DNA of 64,000 bases, from contig NC_058340.1 of the NCBI RefSeq assembly GCF_905475395.1, positions 76,238,181 to 76,302,180 of the forward strand, written 5' to 3'. Source of the DNA: Chrysoperla carnea. Lineage: Eukaryota; Arthropoda; Insecta; Neuroptera; Chrysopidae. Below, in pieces: positions 46,569-55,254 of the stretch (its first letter is position 1; each line of letters opens with the position of its first letter). The translations under genes were made by a program, and so were the position numbers. The notes under the pieces are model-generated. The model did not search any database, was not told the DNA's origin, and worked only from the letters and a program-made list of their open reading frames with translations.

Positions 46569-46854
46569 TAAAATATGAGTGAGAGAAGTGTGTGGAGTGT
46601 AGATTTACCTTGTGGTTCAGTAGGTAGACTAGAGCCCTTTCAAATTATGACTTTTGGTATGTTTAACAGGAAATAAATTTTTGAAAGATAAGAAGTAATT
46701 CTTAAGCGAAGTAAAATTTGAGTGAGACAAGTGTGTAGATTACCTTGTGGTTCAGTTGTGAGGTAGACTAGAGCCGTTTGAAATTATGACTTTTGGTATG
46801 GTTAACAGGAAATAAATTTTTGTAAGATAAGAAATAATTAGTGCTTAAGGGAAG
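46569..46854 (+). repeat. 143-bp tandem duplication downstream of gag
   Basis: Two units start TAAAATATGAGTGAGAGAAG (46569) and TAAAATTTGAGTGAGACAAG (46712), sharing ACCTTGTGGTTCAGT, TAGACTAGAGCC and GGAAATAAATTTTTG. About 85% identity by eye. It may be 3' sequence of the copia element; whether it is LTR-derived is unclear. Confidence 0.85.
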
Positions 46855-47179
46855 TTGAATGTAATAAGAAATTAGTTTTAAAAACATTTACATTTAGAAA
46901 ATTATTATAGGAAGCATATTAAGAGGAAATAGCTGTGGTTATTAATTTTTTAAGTAATACAAAATTTGTGGTTAATTAGTCGCCTGCGGTTTTAATGAAA
47001 TCCTTTGTGGTTTGTGGTTAACGGAAGTTGATAAAACGTCACAAAAATCATTGGAGGGATATGTAAGAAAACTAGTATTAAATTGATTATTTTAAGAAAA
47101 AAAATTTTTTCATTATATTTCGAATCATTGAAGCAAACTGTTGTTATTTCGTTTAAAAATAAAATACTTGAAAAAAAAA
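46855..47179. other. Spacer at the presumed left end of the Polinton
   Basis: No gene. Polinton terminal repeats should lie here, but I could not match this stretch to the reverse complement of 63770-64000; the right terminus is probably beyond the window. Confidence 0.4.
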
Positions 47180-47451
47180 ATGTCTGCAATATTAAATGAA
47201 TGTAATGAGTTGAAACCATTTGCTAAATTTAGCGATTTAGAAGTGAATAAAAAGTATTTAGTGCAGTTTATTCAATCATATAAAACCAAATTTGGTAGTA
47301 GATGGACGTTAGAATTGGAAGATTCATTGGTTATTTTACCAAATCGTTATCAAAAATTGAAGAAGTCGAAAAAATTTTGGAAACAAAACCACTTTATTTA
47401 ATTGTGAAGGGAGAAAATGAGTATGGTTCATTTGATCTCGAGTTTGTATAA
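47180..47451 (+). pseudogene. Polinton small protein (possible OB-fold), one frameshift
   Basis: ATG 47180 starts MSAILNECNELKPFAKFSDL. A pattern YLVQFIQSYKTKFGSRWTLE ... VILPNRYQK follows, similar to small beta-rich proteins I associate with Maverick elements (Tyr-x-Val ... TKFG ... V-x-LP-x-R). A 1-nt shift near 47358, next to CAAAAATTG, moves the frame; the alternative frame then gives EEVEKILETKPLYLIVKG and ends at TAA 47449-47451. About 90 residues overall. Possible ssDNA-binding or replication accessory role; inference only. Confidence 0.55.
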
Positions 47452-47536
47452 CAACAACCATATTTGAATACAATTACAAGAAAAAAATGAATGTGGATCA
47501 TTTGGTAATGGATGTCAACAACATCAACAACAAAAA

Positions 47537-48085
47537 ATGATAATGGAACGTAAATATTTTTTAAATCCATCAAGATCAATAGGCGTTGGTATTGATCCAT
47601 CTTCTATGGTAGAGAAGATTAGATTTTCATCGAGAAAGTACTCAATATTTATGGATGTAAAACAGTGGTATTTGTTTTTGGAATTGCAATCATATATAAT
47701 GGTGTATTTACATTCGCCTACATCAATGGGTGAAGAAGAAAATGTAAGTTTCGATGTAAATGGTCTAACCATAACACTTTGTTTAATAAAAAAGCAAAAA
47801 GTTATGATAATTAATAAAAAAATAGTTTATTCTCATTCAACAATTGTTAAAATATTTAAAATAAGTGGTATGTTATCTCACATTTTTGATCAATTAATTC
47901 AAGTAGACATAAAACAAATAATTAAAAAAATTAATGTATACACATATCGAATGATAAACAAACATCCTACCGCCTATTTTGAACTTGAGTATACACTTGA
48001 AATGATTGGTCAATCTTGGGGAAAATTAGCTTTTATAATCTTAAAAGAAATATCATATTTTTATCCTAATAAATTGTTATTATAA
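47537..48085 (+). CDS. Polinton protein of unknown function, 182 aa
   Basis: An intact ORF starts MIMERKYFLNPSRSIGVGID. It has alternating hydrophobic segments (VKQWYLFLELQSYIMVYLHS, VNGLTITLCLIKKQKVMIIN), no transmembrane pattern, and a Lys/Ile-rich C-terminal half. I do not recognise the family. Position between the small OB-like gene and the capsid cluster, on the plus strand, and an unbroken frame support it as a real element gene. Confidence 0.6.
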   Translation: MIMERKYFLNPSRSIGVGIDPSSMVEKIRFSSRKYSIFMDVKQWYLFLELQSYIMVYLHSPTSMGEEENVSFDVNGLTITLCLIKKQKVMIINKKIVYSHSTIVKIFKISGMLSHIFDQLIQVDIKQIIKKINVYTYRMINKHPTAYFELEYTLEMIGQSWGKLAFIILKEISYFYPNKLLL

Positions 48086-48340
48086 TTTTTTATGTAATTG
48101 TATTCTTTCATATAATAAACGAAAAAAAAAAAAAAAAAAGATTTGTTTTAATTAAGAAAATAATTTTCCTACAAATAAACTTACATCAGCAAAAATAAAA
48201 AAAGATCAAAAGGTTACACACGCGCAAGAAAATTTTGCAAAGTTTGCAATTCAAAAAGTTCAAATACGTAAGTATAGATCAATATTTTCAGAGTATTTAA
48301 ACAACGAAAATTGGAATTTTATATCTAGTATAGTATAATT

Positions 48341-49051
48341 ATGGCGAATTTTACTTTTATAAATTACTATTATAAAATTACTCTGCCATTGTTTTACATT
48401 TTCTTAAAGAATAGTAACGTCAGTGTAGTGAATGCATTGTTAGATAGTGTATATCCCGTTCAACACAATATTCAAAACTCGGAAATACAGGCGATTACAA
48501 ATCATGGATCAATTCAAAAAGTTTATAACAATTTTTATAATTCGAAAAACGAAACCGACCTAATAAGTGTATCGGACGCATTTGAGAAAAATTCGAGAGA
48601 TTTTTTTAATAGTAATTTTACAAGAAACGAGAATCAAATGGATACGTTAAAAAAATTAATGGAAGTGTTGAAACCCAATGAACGTTTGGATGACATCACA
48701 TATGACCATCTAAAGGGTGAACGTAAAAGGCGAAGTATTAACGAACGGTTTAATATTCAGCAACATGTACAAAATGTTGTAAATATTAACACAAAAATTT
48801 TACATATTATAAATATGGAAATTCTCGATTTTTTTGGTATCAACTACATTGAAAATATAAAATATTTTTATATTAATTTCGTCGATGGTTCAATATTTCT
48901 ACATGATGTAAGGTATTATGGATCTACTGAAAATATTTTTGTTGGGAAATTAAAAAGTAACACTTTACAGTTAGTCCAGCGTCTGAAAGTTTTAATGAAT
49001 AAGGAATTGGATTATTTGGAAAAATTCAAAATAGTTAAAAATAAAAAATAA
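48341..49051 (+). CDS. Polinton protein of unknown function, 236 aa
   Basis: Intact ORF from ATG 48341 (MANFTFINYYYKITLPLFYI). The N-terminal 25 residues are hydrophobic and might anchor it in a membrane or act as a signal-like segment. The body is Asn/Lys-rich (LDDITYDHLKGERKRRSINE), with predicted helices towards the end (LKVLMNKELDYLEKFKI). It converges on the minus-strand capsid gene, whose stop is 116 bp away. No family recognised. Confidence 0.55.
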   Translation: MANFTFINYYYKITLPLFYIFLKNSNVSVVNALLDSVYPVQHNIQNSEIQAITNHGSIQKVYNNFYNSKNETDLISVSDAFEKNSRDFFNSNFTRNENQMDTLKKLMEVLKPNERLDDITYDHLKGERKRRSINERFNIQQHVQNVVNINTKILHIINMEILDFFGINYIENIKYFYINFVDGSIFLHDVRYYGSTENIFVGKLKSNTLQLVQRLKVLMNKELDYLEKFKIVKNKK

Positions 49052-49166
49052 ACAAACAAAAAATTTCTAGTTTTCTTTTAAAATCCGCAAATTTTTTTTC
49101 AGTGTGTGGAAGAGTTGGGAAAGGAAATAAGTGAAAAAAAAGTTATTTTAGTATAATTTATTTATT

Positions 49167-50372
49167 TTATAATCTTTTTACATCATTCTTAAGTGGATTA
49201 TATTCAACAATACGATCATGTAAAATTAGACAATATGCACTAGTATTAGGCTTAATATTAGATTTACATTTGAATTCAATTTTAAGATCCACCGGTCCCG
49301 TCTTTATTTCATCCATTTGGTGTGAACAATTTATGAGGGCAATGGGAGCTATTTCTTTGAATTGTTGTGGTGATAAGAGTGGTTGACTGTTAGTTTTATA
49401 ATATGATTCTTGAAATTTTGAATACATTTCGTATAGTAAAGCATATCGATTATTTTGAAAATCTATATTGAGATCACTATATGGATACACATCCGAGTTT
49501 AAAAACACTTTTATATCAGTCAAATTGGCATGATCAAAACGACTCGCATCCTTCTCCTTCAGGTTTCGTCGATTAGTTTGTAGAGCAAAGATAACAAATC
49601 TCCCCTTTTCCAAACGTGTCGATGATTTTACAGCCCAGACTTGGTGTGTTGTAGTTGGGAGAACTTTATATTCATACATATCCCAACTACGAAAGCTCAT
49701 CTTAATTGATTGATTGCTATTGATAAATTTATATAATAATAGTTTCTGCTCATCATGAAGTTGAACATGTGGAACGTGCCATTGTAGTTTTGTAATTTCA
49801 AATTTCATATCATCAGTTGGCGATATAATTGCATTTAAATCATTTCGTGCTCGATTCAAAATTAATTCATGCTTAACATTTGGAATAATTTTCATATAAT
49901 CTTCTGCGAAGCCAAGAATTCTCTTTAATGGCATGCAAATATTAATATTACCATCGGAGAAATCAATATTATTTTCAGGACACCAACCAGCATTTAATAG
50001 CATTTTACTTTCATTATCATTAAGTGAGATATAATTTTTTAATGTTAAAGTGTGTCCAACGTTGCGAACACGATCAATTTCAATACCATTTATTTCATAG
50101 CGTATTTCTTCAAATAAATAAGCTGGATAATTGTTTACCAATTTGGCGGTGGTTGATAGTGTATTATCGCTAGCTTTTTTCACGGTCCCCTCAATATAGA
50201 GGAAACTTTCGCAAATTAAAATATTTAAATTTTGATTTTGAATACAAATTCGTATTTCATCATTGTTGTCAAACGTCGATAAAAATGGTGAATAGCTATG
50301 GTACTCAATTTTTGTAATACTTTCATCAAAGTGAACACCATCGGATATATTAAGCATTTCAGCGCTATCCAT
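49167..50372 (-). CDS. Polinton major capsid protein (double jelly-roll type)
   Basis: 401 residues from ATG 50372 (MDSAEMLNISDGVHFDESIT), chosen over the upstream non-ATG start. The beta-rich pattern contains LFEEIRYEINGIEIDRVRNV near residue 85, KHELILNRARND near 170, DMKFEITKLQWHVPHVQL near 185 and MDEIKTGPVDLKIEFKCKSN towards the end. These match the conserved segments of the Maverick capsid family often annotated as F54H12.2-like. In related elements this protein forms the icosahedral shell as trimers. The frame is intact. Its start overlaps the small upstream gene by 8 bp, suggesting a packed transcription unit 52460-49167. Confidence 0.8.
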   Translation of the reverse strand: MDSAEMLNISDGVHFDESITKIEYHSYSPFLSTFDNNDEIRICIQNQNLNILICESFLYIEGTVKKASDNTLSTTAKLVNNYPAYLFEEIRYEINGIEIDRVRNVGHTLTLKNYISLNDNESKMLLNAGWCPENNIDFSDGNINICMPLKRILGFAEDYMKIIPNVKHELILNRARNDLNAIISPTDDMKFEITKLQWHVPHVQLHDEQKLLLYKFINSNQSIKMSFRSWDMYEYKVLPTTTHQVWAVKSSTRLEKGRFVIFALQTNRRNLKEKDASRFDHANLTDIKVFLNSDVYPYSDLNIDFQNNRYALLYEMYSKFQESYYKTNSQPLLSPQQFKEIAPIALINCSHQMDEIKTGPVDLKIEFKCKSNIKPNTSAYCLILHDRIVEYNPLKNDVKRL

Positions 50373-50520
50373 TGTTCGATGATAAAACAAGTCCCAAACT
50401 CTTCAAATAGTTTCTGTTCTCTGCCGTTAGTTTTCCAATGTTTTTCTTTTGTCCTTGTGTTGATGATAACGGCTTGATACTATATGTTGATTGTTGTCGT
50501 CTATTGTTGTACGTTATCAT
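50365..50520 (-). CDS. Small Polinton protein, 51 aa
   Basis: ATG 50520 starts MITYNNRRQQSTYSIKPLSS; the C-terminus reads LTAENRNYLKSLGLVLSSN. An LTxxNxxFLxSLGL motif is, to my recollection, recurrent in short proteins next to the capsid gene of Maverick-like elements. It overlaps the end of the penton-like gene by 20 bp and the start of the capsid gene by 8 bp. That tight overlap favours a genuine gene. Function unknown, perhaps a capsid cement or scaffold peptide. Confidence 0.6.
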   Translation of the reverse strand: MITYNNRRQQSTYSIKPLSSTQGQKKNIGKLTAENRNYLKSLGLVLSSNNG

Positions 50521-51220
50521 GACATAGATGTAAACGTACGATAATATTCTCACCACGAAAGTCAATTAGATTACCGTTTTGATCAGTAATTTTAATTGTT
50601 AGAGATGTTAGCTTCTTAACGTTCACAGGCAAATAAATGATATTTTTTGGAACTTCGACTATTTTATAGCCTGGCTCCACCATCGGATAGAATTCGTGTA
50701 ACGTATGCACCAATTTGTTATTAATATAGGCTCCCGTTGTAATATTGCTCTCGATACGGATAACGTCTACTTTGTTAATATTTACGGGTAAATCTGATGA
50801 GTGTAAATAATTGGCATCTAATTCACGCCGACTGAAACCCAACAATGAGCCAATCGAATTCTCCCTATTGAAATAGAGTTTTTCACTACACCTCACTTCA
50901 CATTGTAAAGTATTGTTATTTGCTTGAATTGTTAATGTAATTTTTTTCGGGTGGTCCTTATTGTATTGTTGAAGAAACTCTTGTACATATTGATTAATAT
51001 CATGTATTTCGTAGGCTCCAACCGGTAGCATAATAATTAAAATGTTACCAATATGAATTTGATTACAGCTTTTGTCGACATTAGCGATCGAATTATACGA
51101 TTGAAAAGTATATAATGCACATTTGTAGTTTTTTGAGCCAAAATCAATGGGTGGAAAATAATCGACGGTGATGTTACTACTGTTTCCACAAACAGTCAGT
51201 GTATACGATGATGATGGCAT
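50501..51220 (-). CDS. Polinton minor capsid (penton-like) protein
   Basis: 239 residues from ATG 51220. The conserved C-terminal half has IESNITTGAYINNKLVHTLH, then YPMVEPGYKIVEVPKNIIYL and ITDQNGNLIDFRGENIIVRL. This GYKIVEVP...IYLPV...DFRGE signature is typical of the Polinton minor capsid/PX-type single-jelly-roll protein that occupies vertices. Intact frame. It lies between the protease and the small 51-aa gene in the minus-strand capsid cluster. Confidence 0.8.
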   Translation of the reverse strand: MPSSSYTLTVCGNSSNITVDYFPPIDFGSKNYKCALYTFQSYNSIANVDKSCNQIHIGNILIIMLPVGAYEIHDINQYVQEFLQQYNKDHPKKITLTIQANNNTLQCEVRCSEKLYFNRENSIGSLLGFSRRELDANYLHSSDLPVNINKVDVIRIESNITTGAYINNKLVHTLHEFYPMVEPGYKIVEVPKNIIYLPVNVKKLTSLTIKITDQNGNLIDFRGENIIVRLHLCHDNVQQ

Positions 51221-51255
51221 AGTAAATGAAAATTTTTAGAAAAAATCACAGTTAT

Positions 51256-51624
51256 TTATAGAAAATTTTCTGGTGTTAATAAAAACTGGATACACAGGTG
51301 TCCACAATTGTATGTGTTGAAATCTTGATATCTCATATAATTATAATTTATTGTAGTATCAGCACCCAAATATTTAACAAGCTCCAACGGTGGTTGTAAA
51401 TTTCCAAAACTATCAAAATATTCCGCTACTACACCGCACTTTCTGTAAGCGCACCAGTGTGTCCCCCCATGTCCTGAATCATCTAAATTTATAATTGCGC
51501 ATTCATTTTTTCTTGGCCTCTGCGGTAAATTGTCGCGCATGAAAACACCACGAAAATATGGGATATTTTTACAATATTTATATAGATCTAGTTCATTTAG
51601 AGGACGTTTCGGTAGTAGCTTCAT
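51256..51624 (-). CDS. Adenain-like cysteine protease (Polinton PRO)
   Basis: 122 residues, ATG 51624. The catalytic set is readable: His56 in GGTHWCAY, Asp71 in AEYFDSFG, Gln100 in RYQDFNTYNC and Cys107 in NCGHLC. This is the order of the C5/Ulp-like family (adenovirus protease has His, Glu/Asp, Gln, Cys in that order). Presumed role: maturation cleavage of virion proteins. It starts 2 bp after the stop of the PLA2-domain gene and is intact. Confidence 0.9.
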   Translation of the reverse strand: MKLLPKRPLNELDLYKYCKNIPYFRGVFMRDNLPQRPRKNECAIINLDDSGHGGTHWCAYRKCGVVAEYFDSFGNLQPPLELVKYLGADTTINYNYMRYQDFNTYNCGHLCIQFLLTPENFL

Positions 51625-51626
51625 TG

Positions 51627-52460
51627 TTAGTTTTTTGGATTCATGTATAAACCAAGGCCGGTCTTGTAGGGCCGCAAAAATAATCCATTACCATTCTTCA
51701 AAGCAATCTCCTTCATTGTCTTGTTATGACGTTGTTTTTCAGCAAGCTGTTTTTTAGCATTACTAGCATCAGTAATGGCTTTAGCAACGCCCGCAGTACC
51801 GCCGGCTAGTGAACCAATAGCTGAGAGACCAGCAAATAGGGGAAGTAAGAATGGAAGTGCACCGCCAACTTTTGGAATTGGGATGATTCGTGGTGTTCGT
51901 ACATTTTTTCGTTTAATTACTTTTTTAGCAGCAGTAATAGCAACTTTAATTGCATCATTAATGTTGGTGGCTTTTGTTTTTTTTAAAGCATCTCGTGCAC
52001 TTTTCACGGCCGCTCGAAACGGGATTTTTCTTTGTTTTTTCACCTGCTTCTTCTTCTTCTTCTGGCTCCGATCAACATAACCCATCCCCAATTTAACTTT
52101 AGCTTTCATGGCGTTTGTTACAGCCCAAGCAGCAGCTCGTTCTCCAAATCCGGCGTCCGTTGATTTAACACGACTCCACGCTTTATCGGCTAATTCTAAA
52201 TCGGCCTTATGACGGTTATTTAAATCTTTATATTTTGAGTATGCAATATCATGATTTTTACATGCACTATCTAACTTGTTAATTCCTTGATCACCTCTCG
52301 CCAATCGTGTTTTTAAATCAGTACCAGGTCCACAAAATTGATAGCCGGGTACATGTAGTTCAAATGGTAGGGAATTTATAATGGAATTAACAAACCCTCG
52401 ACCACAAACTCTCCTCGACGACGATGAATAACGACTAACGTTTCGGTCACGATAAATCAT
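51627..52460 (-). CDS. PLA2-domain minor virion protein (Polinton/adintovirus type)
   Basis: 277 residues. Residues about 37-95 form a parvovirus-VP1-like phospholipase A2 module: a calcium loop YQFCGPGT (40-47) and the catalytic pair in CKNHDIAYSKY (His70, Asp71). Then comes a Lys-rich stretch (residues 130-190) and a glycine/alanine hydrophobic segment GGALPFLLPLFAGLSAIGSL that may be membrane-active. A similar PLA2 module is reported in adintovirus-like elements; by analogy it would help membrane passage of virions. First gene of the minus-strand capsid cluster. Intact. Confidence 0.85.
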   Translation of the reverse strand: MIYRDRNVSRYSSSSRRVCGRGFVNSIINSLPFELHVPGYQFCGPGTDLKTRLARGDQGINKLDSACKNHDIAYSKYKDLNNRHKADLELADKAWSRVKSTDAGFGERAAAWAVTNAMKAKVKLGMGYVDRSQKKKKKQVKKQRKIPFRAAVKSARDALKKTKATNINDAIKVAITAAKKVIKRKNVRTPRIIPIPKVGGALPFLLPLFAGLSAIGSLAGGTAGVAKAITDASNAKKQLAEKQRHNKTMKEIALKNGNGLFLRPYKTGLGLYMNPKN

Positions 52461-52678
52461 ATTATTTATTGATTTTTTTTTTTTTTTTTCGCAACATAAA
52501 ATATTTATATATATATTAGATTAACAAAAATTGTCAACCCCCCCACCACCGCACTGCTGCCATCTGGCGTTAGAATCCGGATGATGGAAGCCGGCATCTA
52601 GCTGCTGGAAGCCGGCATCTAGCTGTTGACCCATTACGTGTACAACCTTGATGGAATTAGTTCGATCGCAAAAAAAAA
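52461..52678. promoter_or_regulatory. Divergent intergenic region with short direct repeats
   Basis: It separates the minus-strand virion cluster from the plus-strand ATPase. It contains a C-rich block (52541-52555) and two copies of a 22-bp motif starting GAAGCCGGCATCTAGCTG (52589, 52611), a G/C-rich island in AT-rich surroundings. Likely a bidirectional promoter; the repeats could be binding sites. Confidence 0.5.
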
Positions 52679-53458
52679 ATGCGTTTTATAAAACAAAATA
52701 TAGTTTTACCGATACGAAACGCTGATTTCGAAAATACAAAAACTTGTCGTGACAAGAAACATGGTGAATTGTTACCAAATAGTATACGTGGAATTTTATG
52801 TGGTCCTTCAAATTCAGGCACTCTTAAAAAAAAACAATAATATTTTTTTTCTTCAATTTTTATTATTATTATTATTATTGTTGATGTTGTTGTTGTTGTT
52901 GTTGTAGGAAAAACAAATGTTGTTATAAGTCTCCTAGAACACCCCAATGGTTTAAAATTTGAAAATGTCTATGTGTATTCAAAGTCTCTCCATCAGCCAA
53001 AATATCAATATTTAAAGAAGATCTTGGAAAATGTAAAAGGATTAGGTTATTATGAATTCTCCAATAACTGTGATGTATTACCACCGGAAGAGGCGCGTAA
53101 GAATTCAATTTTTATATTTGATGATGTTGCTTGCGATAAACAAGATAATATTCGTTTGTATTTTTCAATGTCACGTCATAACGATATTGATTGTCTCTAT
53201 TTATCCCAATCATATACAGCAATTCCAAAACACTTAATCAGAGACAACTGTAATCATTTAATCTTGTTCAAACAGGATGATTTAAATTTACGTCATATAT
53301 TCAATGATCATATCAATACTGATATGTCATTTGATACATTTAAAAGTATGTGTGCGGAGTGTTGGAAACAAAAATATGGATTTCTAGTGATAGATAAGGA
53401 TTGTGAAATTAATAAAGGACGTTATCGTAATGGATTTGATACTTTTATACAGATTTAA
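52679..53458 (+). CDS. Polinton packaging ATPase (FtsK/HerA), with a 90-bp intron in Walker A
   Basis: ATG 52679 gives MRFIKQNIVLPIRN, reaching ILCGPSNS at 52817. The coding sequence resumes at 52908 with the KTNVV of the same P-loop, so residues 42-49 read GPSNSGKT only across 52818-52907. That 90-bp insert begins GC (CAG|GCACTC), ends TTGTTGTTGTAG|G and restores phase exactly (phase 1). Downstream are FIFDDVA (Walker B, about residues 115-121) and SMSRHNDIDCLYLSQSY. Total 229 residues, close to Polinton ATPases. Role: pumping element DNA into capsids. The insert could be a true GC-AG intron or a disabling insertion. Confidence 0.85.
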
Positions 53459-53671
53459 GTTGTCATCGGCTCTATTTTTATATCGGATCATCGATCATAC
53501 CCGTTGTTAACAGGTCTGTTTATAACACCACCCCGTTAACAACGCCCACCCGTTGTGTCAACGGATCTCTGTTTATAACGGGTGTGTAACATGGAAAAAT
53601 AAATCATTTCATCATCAGCCGTTAAACGGTTAACTACCCTCCCATTACATTTGTGTGAGCGCAAAAAAATA
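53459..53671 (+). promoter_or_regulatory. Repeat-rich presumptive promoter
   Basis: CTGTTTATAAC occurs twice (about 53517 and 53569), and CCGTTGTTAACA / CCGTTAACAACG / CCGTTGTGTCAACGG form an interleaved set of palindromic motifs between 53500 and 53560. It lies just upstream of the 53672 gene. Confidence 0.45.
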
Positions 53672-54725
53672 ATGGATGAACAGCTTACAAAAAATATAAT
53701 TAAAGCATCGAAATCAATTCGAGAAAAGTATAAACAAATTAAGAGTGGAAAAATTGAATCTGATCTTTTAGTTAAAACAAATTTGAAACCAATTACCGCA
53801 CCGTTGGAAGAGATTGTAACAGAAATTAAAGAAAAAAAGAAAAAATTGGATATAAAAAATGTGGAGACACCATCACCACCACCTAAAAAAGAAACCATAA
53901 CACCTCCATATGAAATGGTAAAAACACCATTAATGCTAGATTCAGACAATGATGAAGTTTTTCAAACAACACCCGTTCGTCGTGAATCAGCCCAATTAGC
54001 GGCTAGAAGGCTGATGAGTCAACCTAAAGCTCAGGGATATGTAGAACTTGAAAATTTTTTTTCAAAAAATGAAGATTTTGGTGATATAGCAGGAGAATAT
54101 CTAAAACGTACGCTCACCACAAATAATGCTATCGATCATACTTTTGGACCACGCTGGGAAGACGGTAAATGGTATATTGGTAATTCTGAGTTACATATAC
54201 ACAATAATAATTTAGAAATTGGAGAGACATCGTACAAAGATACTCGCGGTCTATACGAATTGCTATTTATGAAGAAACCCGACGAAGATTTGTACAATCA
54301 AGAAGATCTAATCAAGTATGGTTTTATTTTGAGAACAACAAATGCACACAGACATAAAAATGATGAAAATCTACAATTAAAATCGAGTAAAAGTTACAAG
54401 TATAATCATATTATTAAACCAATGTTTCCAAACATCAACAATCAAAAAAAAAAAGCCGGCAACGGCGATTACCAAACCACCAATTAGCCGGAAAAGATTT
54501 AAAACTACTACTGACGATAATAATGATCATAGTAATGGGAAAATAGAAGGCTTGGGCTTAATGCAACTCACTGATAATGTCCATTACACCTACTGGAACG
54601 ACGTAAATGAACTTTGCCAGCGCCTTAAGGTCCTTATTGCAGCCCAACACGCAGGTCATTCAAATGTGCAAAGCGAAATATTGAGTATACTCGAGGAATT
54701 ATATGAAGCCAACATCATTGTATAA
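53672..54725 (+). pseudogene. Conserved Polinton protein of unknown function, frameshifted in an A-run
   Basis: ATG 53672 (MDEQLTKNIIKASKSIREKY). An N-terminal helical, Lys-rich region is followed by a proline stretch (PSPPPKKE). A globular part follows: FGPRWEDGKWYIGNSELHI, DTRGLYELLFMKKPDE, YGFILRTTNAHRHKNDENLQ. The frame breaks in an 11-A run (54444-54454). The continuing frame has IEGLGLMQLTDNVHYTYWND, then ELCQRLKVLIAAQHAGHSNV and SILEELYEANIIV before TAA 54723-54725. The YW(N/D)D-NEL-RL-LLIAAQ ending is familiar from many Maverick proteins (DUF8207-like). Function unknown; the run length should be checked for sequencing error. Confidence 0.65.
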
Positions 54726-54763
54726 ATATCAAGCTCCAATCACTCATCACCATCACAATCAAT

Positions 54764-55254
54764 ATGAGTGTTGATAAGTTTGGGCGTTCAAGTAGATCGG
54801 CTGCTTCATCAACTATACTTCGAGCTAATTCTGAAATAAAAACTCTCAAACAATATCTACTTAAAACAAATGAAAAAATTATACTAACTACACTAACAGA
54901 CAATTTGGATGTCATGGGTAAAAATCTAGCTAATTTGTATGTGAAACTTAATGGATTAACATCTACAGTGATACGAGTTCAAACTCATTGGGAGAGTTGA
55001 CAAAAGAAGTACATGATTATAAAAAAACCATAACGGGTGATTTCGATAATAGCGTTCGTAATTTATATGCTCAATTTGATAAAAGCTTAGAGGTTCTTAA
55101 AAGATCGATTGAGCTAAAAGATGATGAAAATGTGAAAAAGCTAAGTGCGGATGTTGAAAAACTTATTGAGCAGAAGTGGATTACATATATAACTAAATTT
55201 AATAAAAATATAAAGTTATTAAATGACGAAAAACTCATCGAATATGATATCTAA
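54764..55254 (+). pseudogene. Coiled-coil Polinton protein, one frameshift
   Basis: From ATG 54764 (MSVDKFGRSSRSAASSTILR), helical repeats run to about 54985. The frame then ends at a TGA, and the next frame (from 54988) carries on with LTKEVHDYKKTITGDFDNSV and EVLKRSIELKDDENVKKLSA. A single base loss near 54985 explains the split. About 163 residues overall, rich in heptads. Its 3' end overlaps the integrase start by 32 bp. Possibly a structural or terminal-protein-like factor; unassigned. Confidence 0.55.

Noticed and set aside
46381-46578. 65-codon plus-strand ORF after gag
   Set aside because: Overlaps the gag 3' end in another frame, with no recognisable pol remnant.
46569-46854. Two 143-bp units as the LTR pair of the copia element
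   Set aside because: They are adjacent, lie downstream of gag, and lack TG...CA borders; tandem duplication is simpler.
51775-52080. 101-codon plus-strand ORF
   Set aside because: Antisense of the PLA2-domain gene, whose motifs are clear on the minus strand.
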